NCBI RefSeq assembly: GCF_004799645.1
Contig: NZ_CP031305.1
Span: 992,001 to 1,056,000 of the forward strand
Length of the DNA stretch: 64,000 bases
Direction: 5' to 3'
Source of the DNA: Natronorubrum bangense
GTDB taxonomy: Archaea; Halobacteriota; Halobacteria; Halobacteriales; Natrialbaceae
Shown here: piece after piece, positions 51,829 through 60,423 of the stretch
Layout of the letters: each line of letters begins with the position of its first letter
Position numbering within the stretch: position 1 is the stretch's first letter
Translations under genes and position numbers: made by a program
The notes under the pieces: generated by a model
Told to the model about the DNA's origin: nothing
The model's database searches: none
Seen by the model: only the letters and a program-made list of their open reading frames with translations

Positions 51829-52824
51829 ATGGAGACACGCAAGGTCCAGGTGACCGGTGGCTCGACGTACACCGTCTCACTTCCGAAGACGTGGGCCATC
51901 GATAACGATATTAGCAGTGGTGCAACCGTCGAAATCTATGCTGAAGACGATATGTTGCTCGTCACGCCACAACGTGAGACCGACCATCAAGAAGGCCACC
52001 TCGATGTCTCCACTCTCGAGGACGAGCAACTCACTCGTGCCGTCCTGACGATGTACGTCAGCGGGTTCGATATCATCCGCCTCGAGGCCGGCCGGATCAC
52101 AACGGCACAACGGCGGGCGATCCGCAGTGCGATTCAGGGGCTGATCGGCGTCGAAGTCGTCGAGGAGTCGGCCGACTGCGTCGTCGTCCAGGACCTGCTG
52201 GACTCCTCGGAGCTGTCGATCGTCAACGCCGTTACGCGAATGCGCCTGATCGCGACCTCGATGCTCGAGGACGCCATCCACGCGCTCGTGGAGAACGACG
52301 ACGAACGCGCCATCGACGTGGTCGAACGCGACGACGACGTCGACCGACTCTGGCTCGTCGTCTCGCGGATCTTCCGGGCGACGCTGCGCTCGCCACGGGC
52401 CGCGGAGTCGCTCGGCGTCTCCCGCGAGGACTGTTTCGATTATCACTCGAGTGCCCGCCAGCTCGAGCGGGTCGCCGACCACGCCGTCAAGATCAGCCAA
52501 CTCGCGCGCAAACTCGGCGACGTTCCCGAAGACGTCGCCGACGCGTTGCTCGAACTCCACGCCGATACGGCGACGATCCTCGAAAAATCCCTCGATGCGC
52601 TGTTCGCCGACGACAGCGCCGAGGCGACCGACCTGAGCCACGACGCCCTCGAGTCGGTGCTGGATATCGACGAGCACACCCGAACCATCGACGATATGCT
52701 CCGTGAACTCGACCCCGTACAGGCCCAGTCGCTGGGGCTGATCCTCGACTCGCTCTCCCGAAGCGCCGACTACGGCGGCAATATCGCCGAGACGGCGCTG
52801 CAGAAGGCAGCACCACGGCCGTAG
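51829..52824 (+). CDS. Phosphate regulator: AbrB/SpoVT-type DNA-binding domain plus PhoU domain (second copy)
   Basis: A 331-residue paralogue of the protein at 45950. METRKVQVTGGSTYTVSLPKTWAIDNDISSGATVEIYAEDDMLLVTPQ is the AbrB-type DNA-binding hairpin; the following helices hold two PhoU-like repeats (SARQLERVADHAVKISQLARKLGDVPEDV; LGLILDSLSRSADYGGNIAETALQ). Placed divergently from pstS with its TATA box in the shared region, it is the best candidate for the transcription regulator of the pst operon. The two copies share layout but differ clearly in sequence. Confidence 0.9.
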   Translation: METRKVQVTGGSTYTVSLPKTWAIDNDISSGATVEIYAEDDMLLVTPQRETDHQEGHLDVSTLEDEQLTRAVLTMYVSGFDIIRLEAGRITTAQRRAIRSAIQGLIGVEVVEESADCVVVQDLLDSSELSIVNAVTRMRLIATSMLEDAIHALVENDDERAIDVVERDDDVDRLWLVVSRIFRATLRSPRAAESLGVSREDCFDYHSSARQLERVADHAVKISQLARKLGDVPEDVADALLELHADTATILEKSLDALFADDSAEATDLSHDALESVLDIDEHTRTIDDMLRELDPVQAQSLGLILDSLSRSADYGGNIAETALQKAAPRP

Positions 52825-53226
52825 ACGTTCGATTAATTCGGTTCAGATGGACGTCCGCGATAGCAACTGAACCTACGGTTGTCCCGCTTTTCGATCACGT
52901 CTCGCTTTTAGCTAAGAGAGAAACCGCGTGATAGCAGCGGTTATTGAGGCGGCTTTCTGAAACGAATGAGGAATCCGAGTTTGTAGACGATAACCTGCCA
53001 CCACGAGTGAGTAGGCGGGGGTAGTTCACAAGCGAATCAATCTTGGAGTTCAACGGAATCCTGTCCACGAAACCGCTCGGACACCGCGGACAGTCAGTAC
53101 TCTAACAAGCGTATGAGCCGTACATTTTTCTCCGGATTTCTCCCGAGAGAGACGTCGAAACACGTGGCTGTCTATCCATCTCATAGCAACCTTCACTTTT
53201 GGAACGGCAGCAGGGATGATTGTACA
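52825..53226. other. Gene-free stretch before phnD, possibly with a degraded gene remnant
   Basis: About 400 nt of reduced G+C. An inverted repeat GGTTCAG (52840-52846) and CTGAACC (52867-52873) could form a terminator for the AbrB-PhoU gene or mark an old element end. On the minus strand a 31-codon open stretch (52944-53036) encodes a hydrophobic, Trp-rich peptide containing SWWQVIVYKLGFLIRF, bounded by stops; it looks like a fragment of a lost gene. CTTCACTTTTG about 30 nt before phnD may serve as its promoter element. Confidence 0.45.
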
Positions 53227-54354
53227 ATGGACAAAAACGTCAATTCAGATACTGTACCGCTCTCGCGGCGGCGATTTGTTATGGCTGGTGGCGCGTTTGG
53301 GATCGCATCTCTTGCGGGCTGTGTCTCCGATAGCGACGACGGAAACGGAGGGGCAGGCAGCAGCAACGCTATCGAATTTCAGGACTTCGATACAGACAAT
53401 CCTCACGAGACGCTTCCACAACCGACCGATGTCCTGTTTGATCACGGCTTCAACGAAGGGGACGAACAGGCACTCGCGAACTTCGAGCCCCGTGACCAAC
53501 CCCACTACGGCAACCCGGTAATGGAGCTTGGATCAAGCGATTCGTATCTCGACCCGGATACGATCAACTTCGCGTTCGGATCGGGGGAGTCGGCCGCGAC
53601 GATTTACGCCGACGCGATGGATCCACTCGTCGAGAACATCGAAGCCGAAACCGGCCGTAATGTCGATTTCACCGTCCTCGATAGCAGTGCAGCGCAAGTA
53701 GAGGCAATGCGGTCCGACAGACTGCATCTCTCGACGTTCAGTGCGGGGACGGTTCCCTACGCCGTCAATATTGCCGGAGCCGTCCCGTTCGGGATGTTGG
53801 TCAAAGAGGGGACGTTCGGCTATCGGCTGTGGGTCTGTGCCCAGCGAGACAACGAAGAGATTACCGAACTGGATGATTTGCGTGGCAAGGTCGTCGCGCA
53901 CGCCCATGACACCTCGAACTCGGGCCATCTTGCACCGATGGCACTGATGCCCGAGGAAGGAATTATCCCCGGCGAAGACTACGAGATTCAGTTTTCCGGT
54001 GATCACAACAACAGCGTCCGTGGCGTTGACATCGGCGACTACGACGCGGGGATGATCGCGAGTAGTTCGTACGGTGACTTCGTTACGTCGGGGAACTTCG
54101 ATCCGACACGACTTCGGTGTATTTGGATGAGTCCACCGTTTGCCTCCCAACCGTCCTGTTATCACTATCGGCTTCACCCCGACCTTGTCGAGGGAATCAA
54201 AGCCGCCCACCTCGAGTACGATTACTCCGGGACATCGATCGAAACCCAGACCGAGCAAAACGAGTTTATCGAGTTCGACTACGCTACGCACCACCATCCA
54301 GTCCTGCAGATTCACGAAGCGAACGATATCGAGTACAACATCGGTGACCTATAG
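53227..54354 (+). CDS. phnD: Phosphonate/phosphate-ester ABC transporter binding lipoprotein PhnD
   Basis: A 375-residue exported binding protein. A Tat leader (SRRRFVMAGGAFGIASLAGC) ends in the lipobox Cys32. INFAFGSGESAATIYADAMDPLVENIEAETGRNVDF, AQVEAMRSDRLHLSTFSAGTVPYAVN and DLRGKVVAHAHDTSNSGHLAP follow the PhnD order of strands and ligand loops. It captures phosphonates or, in some members, phosphite or phosphate. The ATG at 53227 puts the Tat motif at residues 13-16; the ORF upstream to 53113 lacks haloarchaeal composition. It leads phnD-phnE-phnC. Confidence 0.92.
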   Translation: MDKNVNSDTVPLSRRRFVMAGGAFGIASLAGCVSDSDDGNGGAGSSNAIEFQDFDTDNPHETLPQPTDVLFDHGFNEGDEQALANFEPRDQPHYGNPVMELGSSDSYLDPDTINFAFGSGESAATIYADAMDPLVENIEAETGRNVDFTVLDSSAAQVEAMRSDRLHLSTFSAGTVPYAVNIAGAVPFGMLVKEGTFGYRLWVCAQRDNEEITELDDLRGKVVAHAHDTSNSGHLAPMALMPEEGIIPGEDYEIQFSGDHNNSVRGVDIGDYDAGMIASSSYGDFVTSGNFDPTRLRCIWMSPPFASQPSCYHYRLHPDLVEGIKAAHLEYDYSGTSIETQTEQNEFIEFDYATHHHPVLQIHEANDIEYNIGDL

Positions 54355-54474
54355 CACAGTCTTCGCCACTGTTTCTCGGCAGGCATTCGCGTAAACGTCT
54401 CTCGACGTTCCATCCGACCTGAACAGCGACCGACTCAACACACAGCAGCAAATTCAGCCCCCCTCAAGACACAA

Positions 54475-56115
54475 ATGAAAACGGATACAGAGGCGTCGTC
54501 TCCGACCGATTGGGATCGTCCCACGATATTCTACAACGAATATGTGAAGTGGACTGTCTATCTACTGATCGTGCTGTTTGCGGCGTGGAGTTACTGGGAG
54601 ATCCGCATCACTCCCGGCCGTCTTCTCGTCGGACTCGAGCAGTCCAGTCAGCTGATGGCTAACGCGTGGCCGCCTGACTTCACGCCTGAAAGGCGAGAAA
54701 TGATCTGGCGTGATATTCTGGAAACCCTCGCAATGGCCGTCATCGCGACTATCGGTGGTATTATCCTCTCCGTTCCAGTCGCCATCCTCGGGTCGAGAAA
54801 CCTCGTCTCCGAGCGAGTGTTCTGGATTGGCCGGACTATTATCGCGACTTCACGCGCGTTTCACGCGCTGATAATCGCGATTATCGTCGTCAAAGCCGTT
54901 GGGTTCGGCCCGCTGGCCGGGATCATCACGCTGATGATCAAGACCGTCGGTTTCTTTGGGAAACTGCTTGCCGAGGAGATTGAAGATATTGATCCGACAC
55001 AGCTCGAGGCGATCGAGGCGACGGGTGCGGGCCGATTCCAGACGTACTTTTACGCCGTCGTTCCGCAGATCACACAGCGATTCGTCGCGCTCTCGATCTA
55101 CCGCTGGGATATCAACCTTCGAAGCAGTGCCATCGTTGGCATCGTCGGTGCGGGTGGGATCGGCCAGACACTGGTCGCATCATTCGACCGCTTCGAGTAC
55201 GACTTCTCGGCTGCGATCATCCTGGTCATCATCGCGCTGGTTTTGTTAGGCGAAGCTGTGAGTGCCGTAGCCCGAAAGCGAATCGCGACTGGAGCTGCGG
55301 GTGTAGAGACAACTCCCACGAGAGATGCCGGCAGGCGCACCTGGAATCGGTTTACGAGAGGCCAACAGCTACTGCGGTACGGTTCCGTTGCCCTTGTCGC
55401 TGGTGTCATCGTCATCTCCTGGCGTCATCTCGAGATGGGCATCGGCGTTGTTCGAACCGCTCCCGCAGAGCTATACGACCTCTGGACCCGAATGTGGCCG
55501 CCGTCGACTGGGATCGTCGCGGAGATGGTTGATCCGCTGTTGACATCATTGCATATCGCCATCCTCGGAACCGTGCTCGCAATCGCCCTGTCGATCCCGA
55601 CGGCGCTTATCGCGGCCGATACAACAACGCCAAACAGAGTTACGTACACACTCGGGAAATTGATCGTCACCACGACGCGCTCTGTGAACGTCATTATCTG
55701 GGTCCTCGTGCTCGTTTTGCTGCTCGGACCCGGCGCGCTTGCGGGCGTCGTCGCTATCGGTATCCGGTCGGTTGGGTTCATCGGGAAACTCCTCGCAGAG
55801 GCCATCGAAGAGATCGATATGACCCAAGTCGAGGCGATGACCGCGACTGGGGCGAGTCGCCTCGAAACAGCTGTGTATGCCATTGTTCCGCAAGTGAAGC
55901 CGGCGTTTATCGGCATCGCGACGTACCGATGGGACTCGAACGTTCGTGCATCGACCGTGATCGGATTCGTTGGTGGTGGTGGGATCGGTAGCCTGCTCAT
56001 GTCACAAATAAACCAGTTCCAGTGGGCAAACGCGATGACGATCCTGATCGCAATCCTCGGTATCGTTCTCTTCAGCGAAGTCGTCTCTGCGTACGCACGA
56101 AAAAAGGTGATGTGA
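54475..56115 (+). CDS. phnE: Phosphonate ABC transporter permease PhnE, tandem-duplicated
   Basis: A 546-residue protein in which two PhnE-like permease units are joined. The first EAA-type loop is EEIEDIDPTQLEAIEATGAGRFQTYFYAVVPQ and the second EAIEEIDMTQVEAMTATGASRLETAVYAIVPQ; each is followed by YRWD-N-R-S and a GGIG turn. A normal PhnE has about 260-300 residues and works as a homodimer; here one chain gives both halves. Around ten to twelve membrane helices are visible. The linker (about 260-300) is charged. It lies 120 nt after phnD and 69 nt before phnC. Confidence 0.92.
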   Translation: MKTDTEASSPTDWDRPTIFYNEYVKWTVYLLIVLFAAWSYWEIRITPGRLLVGLEQSSQLMANAWPPDFTPERREMIWRDILETLAMAVIATIGGIILSVPVAILGSRNLVSERVFWIGRTIIATSRAFHALIIAIIVVKAVGFGPLAGIITLMIKTVGFFGKLLAEEIEDIDPTQLEAIEATGAGRFQTYFYAVVPQITQRFVALSIYRWDINLRSSAIVGIVGAGGIGQTLVASFDRFEYDFSAAIILVIIALVLLGEAVSAVARKRIATGAAGVETTPTRDAGRRTWNRFTRGQQLLRYGSVALVAGVIVISWRHLEMGIGVVRTAPAELYDLWTRMWPPSTGIVAEMVDPLLTSLHIAILGTVLAIALSIPTALIAADTTTPNRVTYTLGKLIVTTTRSVNVIIWVLVLVLLLGPGALAGVVAIGIRSVGFIGKLLAEAIEEIDMTQVEAMTATGASRLETAVYAIVPQVKPAFIGIATYRWDSNVRASTVIGFVGGGGIGSLLMSQINQFQWANAMTILIAILGIVLFSEVVSAYARKKVM

Positions 56116-56184
56116 CGATCAGTCGGTAGCCCACGCAACGAGGACACTGTATCGCCTTTCGAACACAACGCTTGCAAATAAACA

Positions 56185-57006
56185 ATGTTAGAAACAAAAA
56201 ACTTGGAGAAGGTGTATCAGACTGGTGACCGCGCGCTGGACGACGTGTCTGTCACACTCGATGGAACCGAGGTCGTCGCGATGATTGGGCCGAGCGGTGC
56301 CGGCAAGAGTACGTTCATCAGGTGTATCAACCGACTGGTTGAACCGACCAGCGGTGACGTCTGGCTTGACGACGTCGAACTCACCGCACTCTCGAAGCCG
56401 GAACTTCAGCGAGAGCGTCGGAACATCGGAATGGTGTTTCAGGAGTACGGACTCGTCGAGCGTCTGACCGTCATGGAGAACGTCCTCTCAGGGCGGCTCG
56501 GCTACGTTGGCTTTTGGCAGTCGCTCCGGCGGAAATTCCCCCCTGATGCTATTGAACACGCCTACGAGACCCTCGAGCGCGTCGGTCTTCGTGGCTACGA
56601 GAACAAGCGTGTCGACGCGCTCTCGGGTGGCCAACGCCAACGTGTCGGGATCGCACGAGCAGTGCTCCAGCGACCGAAACTGTTGCTTGTCGACGAACCG
56701 ACGAGCAGCCTCGATCCGGAAACCTCACACGCGGTGATGGAACTCCTGGCCGAAATCGCGGTCGATACCGATGTTCCAGTCGTGATCAACATCCACGAAG
56801 TCCATCTGGCAGAGGAGTTCGCGGATCGGATTCTCGGTCTTTCAGACGGCAGTCTCGTCTTCGATGGACCACCTGCCGAGCTCGATGAGGCGGCGAAAAC
56901 GCGGGTGTATCAGGGCGCGACCGACAGCGTCGGAGCGTCTCGGTCAACAGGCGAGTCAGCTGACAATCAGCTCAGTCAAGATGAACTGCTGACGAAAAAC
57001 GGCTAA
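56185..57006 (+). CDS. phnC: Phosphonate ABC transporter ATP-binding protein
   Basis: A 273-residue ATPase. Walker [10 protein letters not shown] is at 35-43, the Q-loop is in [20 protein letters not shown], the signature [17 protein letters not shown], Walker [13 protein letters not shown], and the switch His in [37 protein letters not shown] is typical of PhnC. The C-terminal 25 residues are an extra Ser/Gln/Asp-rich tail. It completes the importer and converges with the histidine-phosphatase gene. Confidence 0.94.
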   Translation: MLETKNLEKVYQTGDRALDDVSVTLDGTEVVAMIGPSGAGKSTFIRCINRLVEPTSGDVWLDDVELTALSKPELQRERRNIGMVFQEYGLVERLTVMENVLSGRLGYVGFWQSLRRKFPPDAIEHAYETLERVGLRGYENKRVDALSGGQRQRVGIARAVLQRPKLLLVDEPTSSLDPETSHAVMELLAEIAVDTDVPVVINIHEVHLAEEFADRILGLSDGSLVFDGPPAELDEAAKTRVYQGATDSVGASRSTGESADNQLSQDELLTKNG

Positions 57007-57101
57007 CGGCCGACGGGACGTTCATCCCGGCACTACGTCCAAAAGCGGTACCCTCATCGGACTCGCCCGAATCATCTCTCCGTCACTCGATTTGAGAGGG
57101 A

Positions 57102-57734
57102 CTATCGGAGCGCCTCGAGATGTGCGGTGTCGTTTACGCGTTCGAGTGTCCAACTGCCGTTGTACTCGAGGACGTTGAGTGCGGTGTTGTTCTGTGCGAT
57201 TCGATGACCCCACATACAATCCCCGCTCGTGAGGGCGGCGAGCAGTGTCTTGTTGACGCCGCTGTGAGCAACGATCATGACTACCTCACCACGGTGCTCG
57301 TCGATGAGCCGTTCGACAAACGGCACAACTCGATCTGCGACGTCTTGTCTGGTCTCACCACCGGGTGGACACCATTCGCTTCGATTCACGTTCGTCTCGG
57401 CCCTACTGCGCTCGACAGCGGGTTTGTGACGCTCTTCGAGTCGACCGAAGCTGCGTTCACAGAGCGTGTCGACCGTCGTGATGTCGATCCCGTGTGGTTC
57501 GCTCGCGATCGTCGCTGTCTCCAGCGCACGACTGAGCGAACTCGAGTACACGGTATCGAGCTCCGTGTCTCGGAACCGTTCGGCGAGCGCTTTGGCCTGC
57601 CGTTTGCCGCGAGCATTGAGTTCGACATCAGTGCGTCCAGCAAGTCGGTTCTGCTCGTTGTAGATCGATTCGCCATGCCTGACGAGTAACAGTCGAAGGT
57701 CGTCGTCTGTATTCGGATGGTCTGCCTGAGTCAC
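57102..57734 (-). CDS. Histidine-phosphatase family protein (phosphoglycerate-mutase-like)
   Basis: A 210-residue enzyme of the cofactor-dependent PGM/acid-phosphatase fold. RHG is at 19-21 with the nucleophile His20; SSSLSRALETA gives the binding arginine, ERSFGRLEER follows, and VAHSGV supplies the second His. The length points to a broad-specificity phosphatase or an alpha-ribazole phosphatase-like protein rather than a glycolytic mutase. It starts at GTG. Its place beside phnDEC invites a link to phosphorus scavenging, but the two are convergent and such a link is inference. Confidence 0.88.
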   Translation of the reverse strand: MTQADHPNTDDDLRLLLVRHGESIYNEQNRLAGRTDVELNARGKRQAKALAERFRDTELDTVYSSSLSRALETATIASEPHGIDITTVDTLCERSFGRLEERHKPAVERSRAETNVNRSEWCPPGGETRQDVADRVVPFVERLIDEHRGEVVMIVAHSGVNKTLLAALTSGDCMWGHRIAQNNTALNVLEYNGSWTLERVNDTAHLEALR

Positions 57735-57764
57735 GTCTCTCGGTACTGAGCCTGCGCTTGATCG

Positions 57765-57772
57765 GGTTAACC
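57765..57772. repeat. Palindrome GGTTAACC between divergent genes
   Basis: An exact 8-bp palindrome within ATCGGGTTAACCGAT, next to TATA-like ATATAATC on the minus strand (57774-57781). It lies 31-38 nt upstream of the GTG of the histidine-phosphatase gene and could be an operator. Confidence 0.4.
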
Positions 57773-57910
57773 GATTATATGTGCTCTCGATACGGCACGG
57801 TCGTGCTCCGGTCCGCTATAGAGGCATCCGTCCCACAGTCGGGCATCGTTTCCACTCGAGTCCGTTCCGGTTCCAACCTGCTTATGCCGGTCGCTCTCGT
57901 TCCTGTAACC

Positions 57911-58897
57911 GTGTCCGAGTTCGCGTTCGAACTCGAGTTGTGTGCCCACCTCGAGAACCACCAGCCGGGCATCGTCGCCCGCCAGCTTGGAGCCAGCGTC
58001 GCCGAGCCCGGTGGCCGAATCCTCGACGTCGTCTGTGTCGAACCTGGCCCAGCTTTCGAGGAGCGACTCGAACTGACGAGCGCGTCCATTCCGGCGGCGG
58101 CGATCGAGTCGGCCGTCGGCACCGGCCGCGCACGCTACTGGAAAGACGCCTTCGACTGCCATCCTGATCGTGCTCGTCGAGCTACGGAGCGAGCCTGTGA
58201 GATCGGCTTTTTCGAACGCGACCGACGCAAGGGCCGCGAGTACGTCAGGCAGGTCGCGCGCTATCCGGAGTGGGACGGTCGCCTCGTCGGCATCGAGAAC
58301 AAACCCGACCTCGAGCGGCCGGGCGACCTCGAGGCCCAACTCCGAACGGACGTCAGCCTCGCGCTGGTCGACGAGATCGTCCTCGCGACCGAGAGCTACG
58401 TCACGGGAGCGCATCTGCACCGCATTCCCGAAGCGGTCGGCGTCTGGCGGGTCCACCGCGACGGCGACGGCGACGCATCGACACTCGAGATCGAGGTCGT
58501 TCGCGAACCGACGCCGCTTGCCGCCGCCGAGCCAGGGATCGAGCCGCTCGAGTACCAGCCGGGGCGGACCGAGATCGCCGTCGTCTCGCCCGAGGCGAAA
58601 GCCCGGCGGCGGCGACGCATCGCCGAACGCGCCTACGGCAAGGGGTGGCGAACGTACGGATTTCCCGACTGTGGGGCCTGTCGAGCCGACGACTCGAGCG
58701 GCGCGACGCTGCCCTACTGTGAGCAGTACGACCGCGTCGTTGACGCCAGCGTGGAGTGTGGGCCGTCGTGTCCGGGCTACGACTCCGCAGCGGCCCTCGA
58801 GGTAGATCTCGAGGCAGAGCGTGACCGTCGAACGCCCTGGGTGGCGGCGCCAGCGGGCAAACGTCGCCAGCAATCGGGGCTGGATCAGTTCGGCTGA
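57911..58897 (+). CDS. DUF5787-type haloarchaeal protein
   Basis: A 328-residue protein. It starts MSEFAFELELCAHLENHQPGIVARQLG from a GTG, and continues with LDVVCVEPGPAFEERLELT, GIENKPDLERPGDLEAQLRTDVSLALVDEIVLATESYVT, and a Cys-rich C-terminus (CGACRADD, PYCEQYDR, CGPSCPGYDS) that could bind zinc. The IENKPDL segment with acidic neighbours recalls restriction-enzyme-like nuclease folds, but this is only a resemblance. I place it in DUF5787. An upstream ATG at 57884 would add nine residues; the GTG was preferred because CTTATGCC about 27 nt before it may be the TATA element. Confidence 0.75.
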   Translation: MSEFAFELELCAHLENHQPGIVARQLGASVAEPGGRILDVVCVEPGPAFEERLELTSASIPAAAIESAVGTGRARYWKDAFDCHPDRARRATERACEIGFFERDRRKGREYVRQVARYPEWDGRLVGIENKPDLERPGDLEAQLRTDVSLALVDEIVLATESYVTGAHLHRIPEAVGVWRVHRDGDGDASTLEIEVVREPTPLAAAEPGIEPLEYQPGRTEIAVVSPEAKARRRRRIAERAYGKGWRTYGFPDCGACRADDSSGATLPYCEQYDRVVDASVECGPSCPGYDSAAALEVDLEAERDRRTPWVAAPAGKRRQQSGLDQFG

Positions 58898-58925
58898 ACA
58901 GCGGGCGATAAGTTGTGCGTTCCAG

Positions 58926-59750
58926 TCAGAGGTCGTACTGCTCGCCGTCGACCGCCAGTGGCTCCTCGAACGCCTCGTCGGCCGGGTAGTAGTGGGCGAG
59001 ATGGACCAGTCGCGTCTGCTCAGCGTTCAACTCGTCGGCGAGATCGAGCGCGCCCTCTCGCGTCATGTGTTTCGTCCCGAACGTCCGGGGGACGCCGTCG
59101 TTGTTCTCGTGGCGACCGCCCATCGGATGGTACTCACAGAGATGGGCAGGGACGATCGCGTCCGCGAGCAACAGATCGGGATCGGCGAGCACCGTCCGGG
59201 AGGGATCGGGAATGTCGTAGCTTGTATCGCCGGATAGCGACAGCTTCGCGCCCGTTTCTGGATCCTCGATCGCGACGCCGTAACAGATCAGCGGGGGATG
59301 GTCGACCGGCACCAGCGTCACGTCGAACCCACAGATTTCCACTGGCTCGAGCGGCGTCGTCGGATGGACCTCGAGCATCTCGAGGTAGTGGTAGTCCTCA
59401 CGGACCGTCTCGGCGACGCTGTTGCCTGTCTTGGGATCGGTTTCGTTTGCCGCGTAGAGGTCGAGTGCGTCGAAGACACGAAAGACGTTGCCTAGCCCGT
59501 CGAGATGGTCGAAATGAATGTGAGTCACGATGGCGGCATCCGGCAGCGAGACACCATCGCGCAGAAACTGGGTCCGAAAGTCCGGACTGAAATCGATCAG
59601 TAGCGACTCACCCGTGCGTTCGTTCTCGACGTGGACCGAAAACCGGGTGCGCTCGATACCGCGCTCGCGGGCCGTCTCGCAGGTGTCACAGTCACAGCCA
59701 ACAGTGGGCGTCCCAGTCGTGTCACCGGTTCCGAGCAGCGTCACCCGCAT
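58926..59750 (-). CDS. Metallo-beta-lactamase-fold hydrolase, PhnP-like
   Basis: A 274-residue enzyme. THIHFDHLDG at 76-85 gives the zinc motif H77-x-H79-x-D81-H82, and LSLSGDTSYD, PVDHPPLICYG and HLAHYY supply further ligands. Near the N-terminus Cys19-x-Cys21-x2-Cys24 is the structural zinc site seen in PhnP. Bacterial PhnP opens 5-phosphoribosyl 1,2-cyclic phosphate from C-P lyase; no C-P lyase genes are visible here, so another cyclic phosphodiester may be the substrate. The ATG at 59750 fits the family N-terminus (MRVTLLGTGDTTGTP). It lies 1.9 kb from phnC. Confidence 0.88.
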   Translation of the reverse strand: MRVTLLGTGDTTGTPTVGCDCDTCETARERGIERTRFSVHVENERTGESLLIDFSPDFRTQFLRDGVSLPDAAIVTHIHFDHLDGLGNVFRVFDALDLYAANETDPKTGNSVAETVREDYHYLEMLEVHPTTPLEPVEICGFDVTLVPVDHPPLICYGVAIEDPETGAKLSLSGDTSYDIPDPSRTVLADPDLLLADAIVPAHLCEYHPMGGRHENNDGVPRTFGTKHMTREGALDLADELNAEQTRLVHLAHYYPADEAFEEPLAVDGEQYDL

Positions 59751-59948
59751 CGTCACGTCACCCCTCCGACCGCGCCAGCGAGGTTGCTCATTGCGATGTG
59801 ATAGGTAGCCGTCGCATAAAGGGTGTTTCCCACGACCAAGACGAACCGTCTCCCGCCGACAGGCGACGCGGCCAGAAACGGTATGTCTCTCCCCGCCTGG
59901 CAGGGCTTGTCGGGTGGCTTTTTCAATACGGGGCACGCATCACCGCGT

Positions 59949-60410
59949 ATGGACGACAGCGAGCCGTTTACCGTCGATACTGTTCTCGCCCCGGTCGACG
60001 GAAGCGAAGAGTCTGCAACTGCCGTCGAGTACGCCGTTGCCGTCGCCGACCGCTATGATGCGACGGTCCACGTCCTGTTCGTACTCGGTCGCGGCGTCGT
60101 TCGTGGGCTGAACGCCGGCACCGTCGATGAAGAGACCGTCGCAACGGATACGCAGGGCTTTTTCGACGAAATACAGGCTGTCGCAGATGCAGCAGACGTG
60201 CCACTCGTGACCGCCGTCGACGACGGCTTCTCACAGACACGAAAGACACGCCACCCCGGCAACGTCACGCTCGACACTGCCGATGCGATCGACGCCGACT
60301 TCATCGTCTTGCCTAGAGAACCGGTTACCGACACCGCCACATCAGAGGTCCTCGAGAAAGCTGCCGAATACGTGCTCGCGTACGCGAGTCAGCCAGTTCT
60401 CTCGGTGTAG
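59949..60410 (+). CDS. Universal stress protein A family
   Basis: A 153-residue UspA-fold protein. TVLAPVDGSEESATAVEYAVAVADRYDATVHVLFVL is the typical first half and DADFIVLPREPVTDTATSEVLEKAAEYVLAYASQPVLSV the second. The glycine-rich ATP loop G-x2-G-x9-G-S/T is not present in normal form, so nucleotide binding is doubtful. The ATG at 59949 follows a TTTTTCAATA element by about 27 nt. It converges with the acetyltransferase gene. Confidence 0.9.
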   Translation: MDDSEPFTVDTVLAPVDGSEESATAVEYAVAVADRYDATVHVLFVLGRGVVRGLNAGTVDEETVATDTQGFFDEIQAVADAADVPLVTAVDDGFSQTRKTRHPGNVTLDTADAIDADFIVLPREPVTDTATSEVLEKAAEYVLAYASQPVLSV

Positions 60411-60423
60411 CTCCCGTCTCAGT

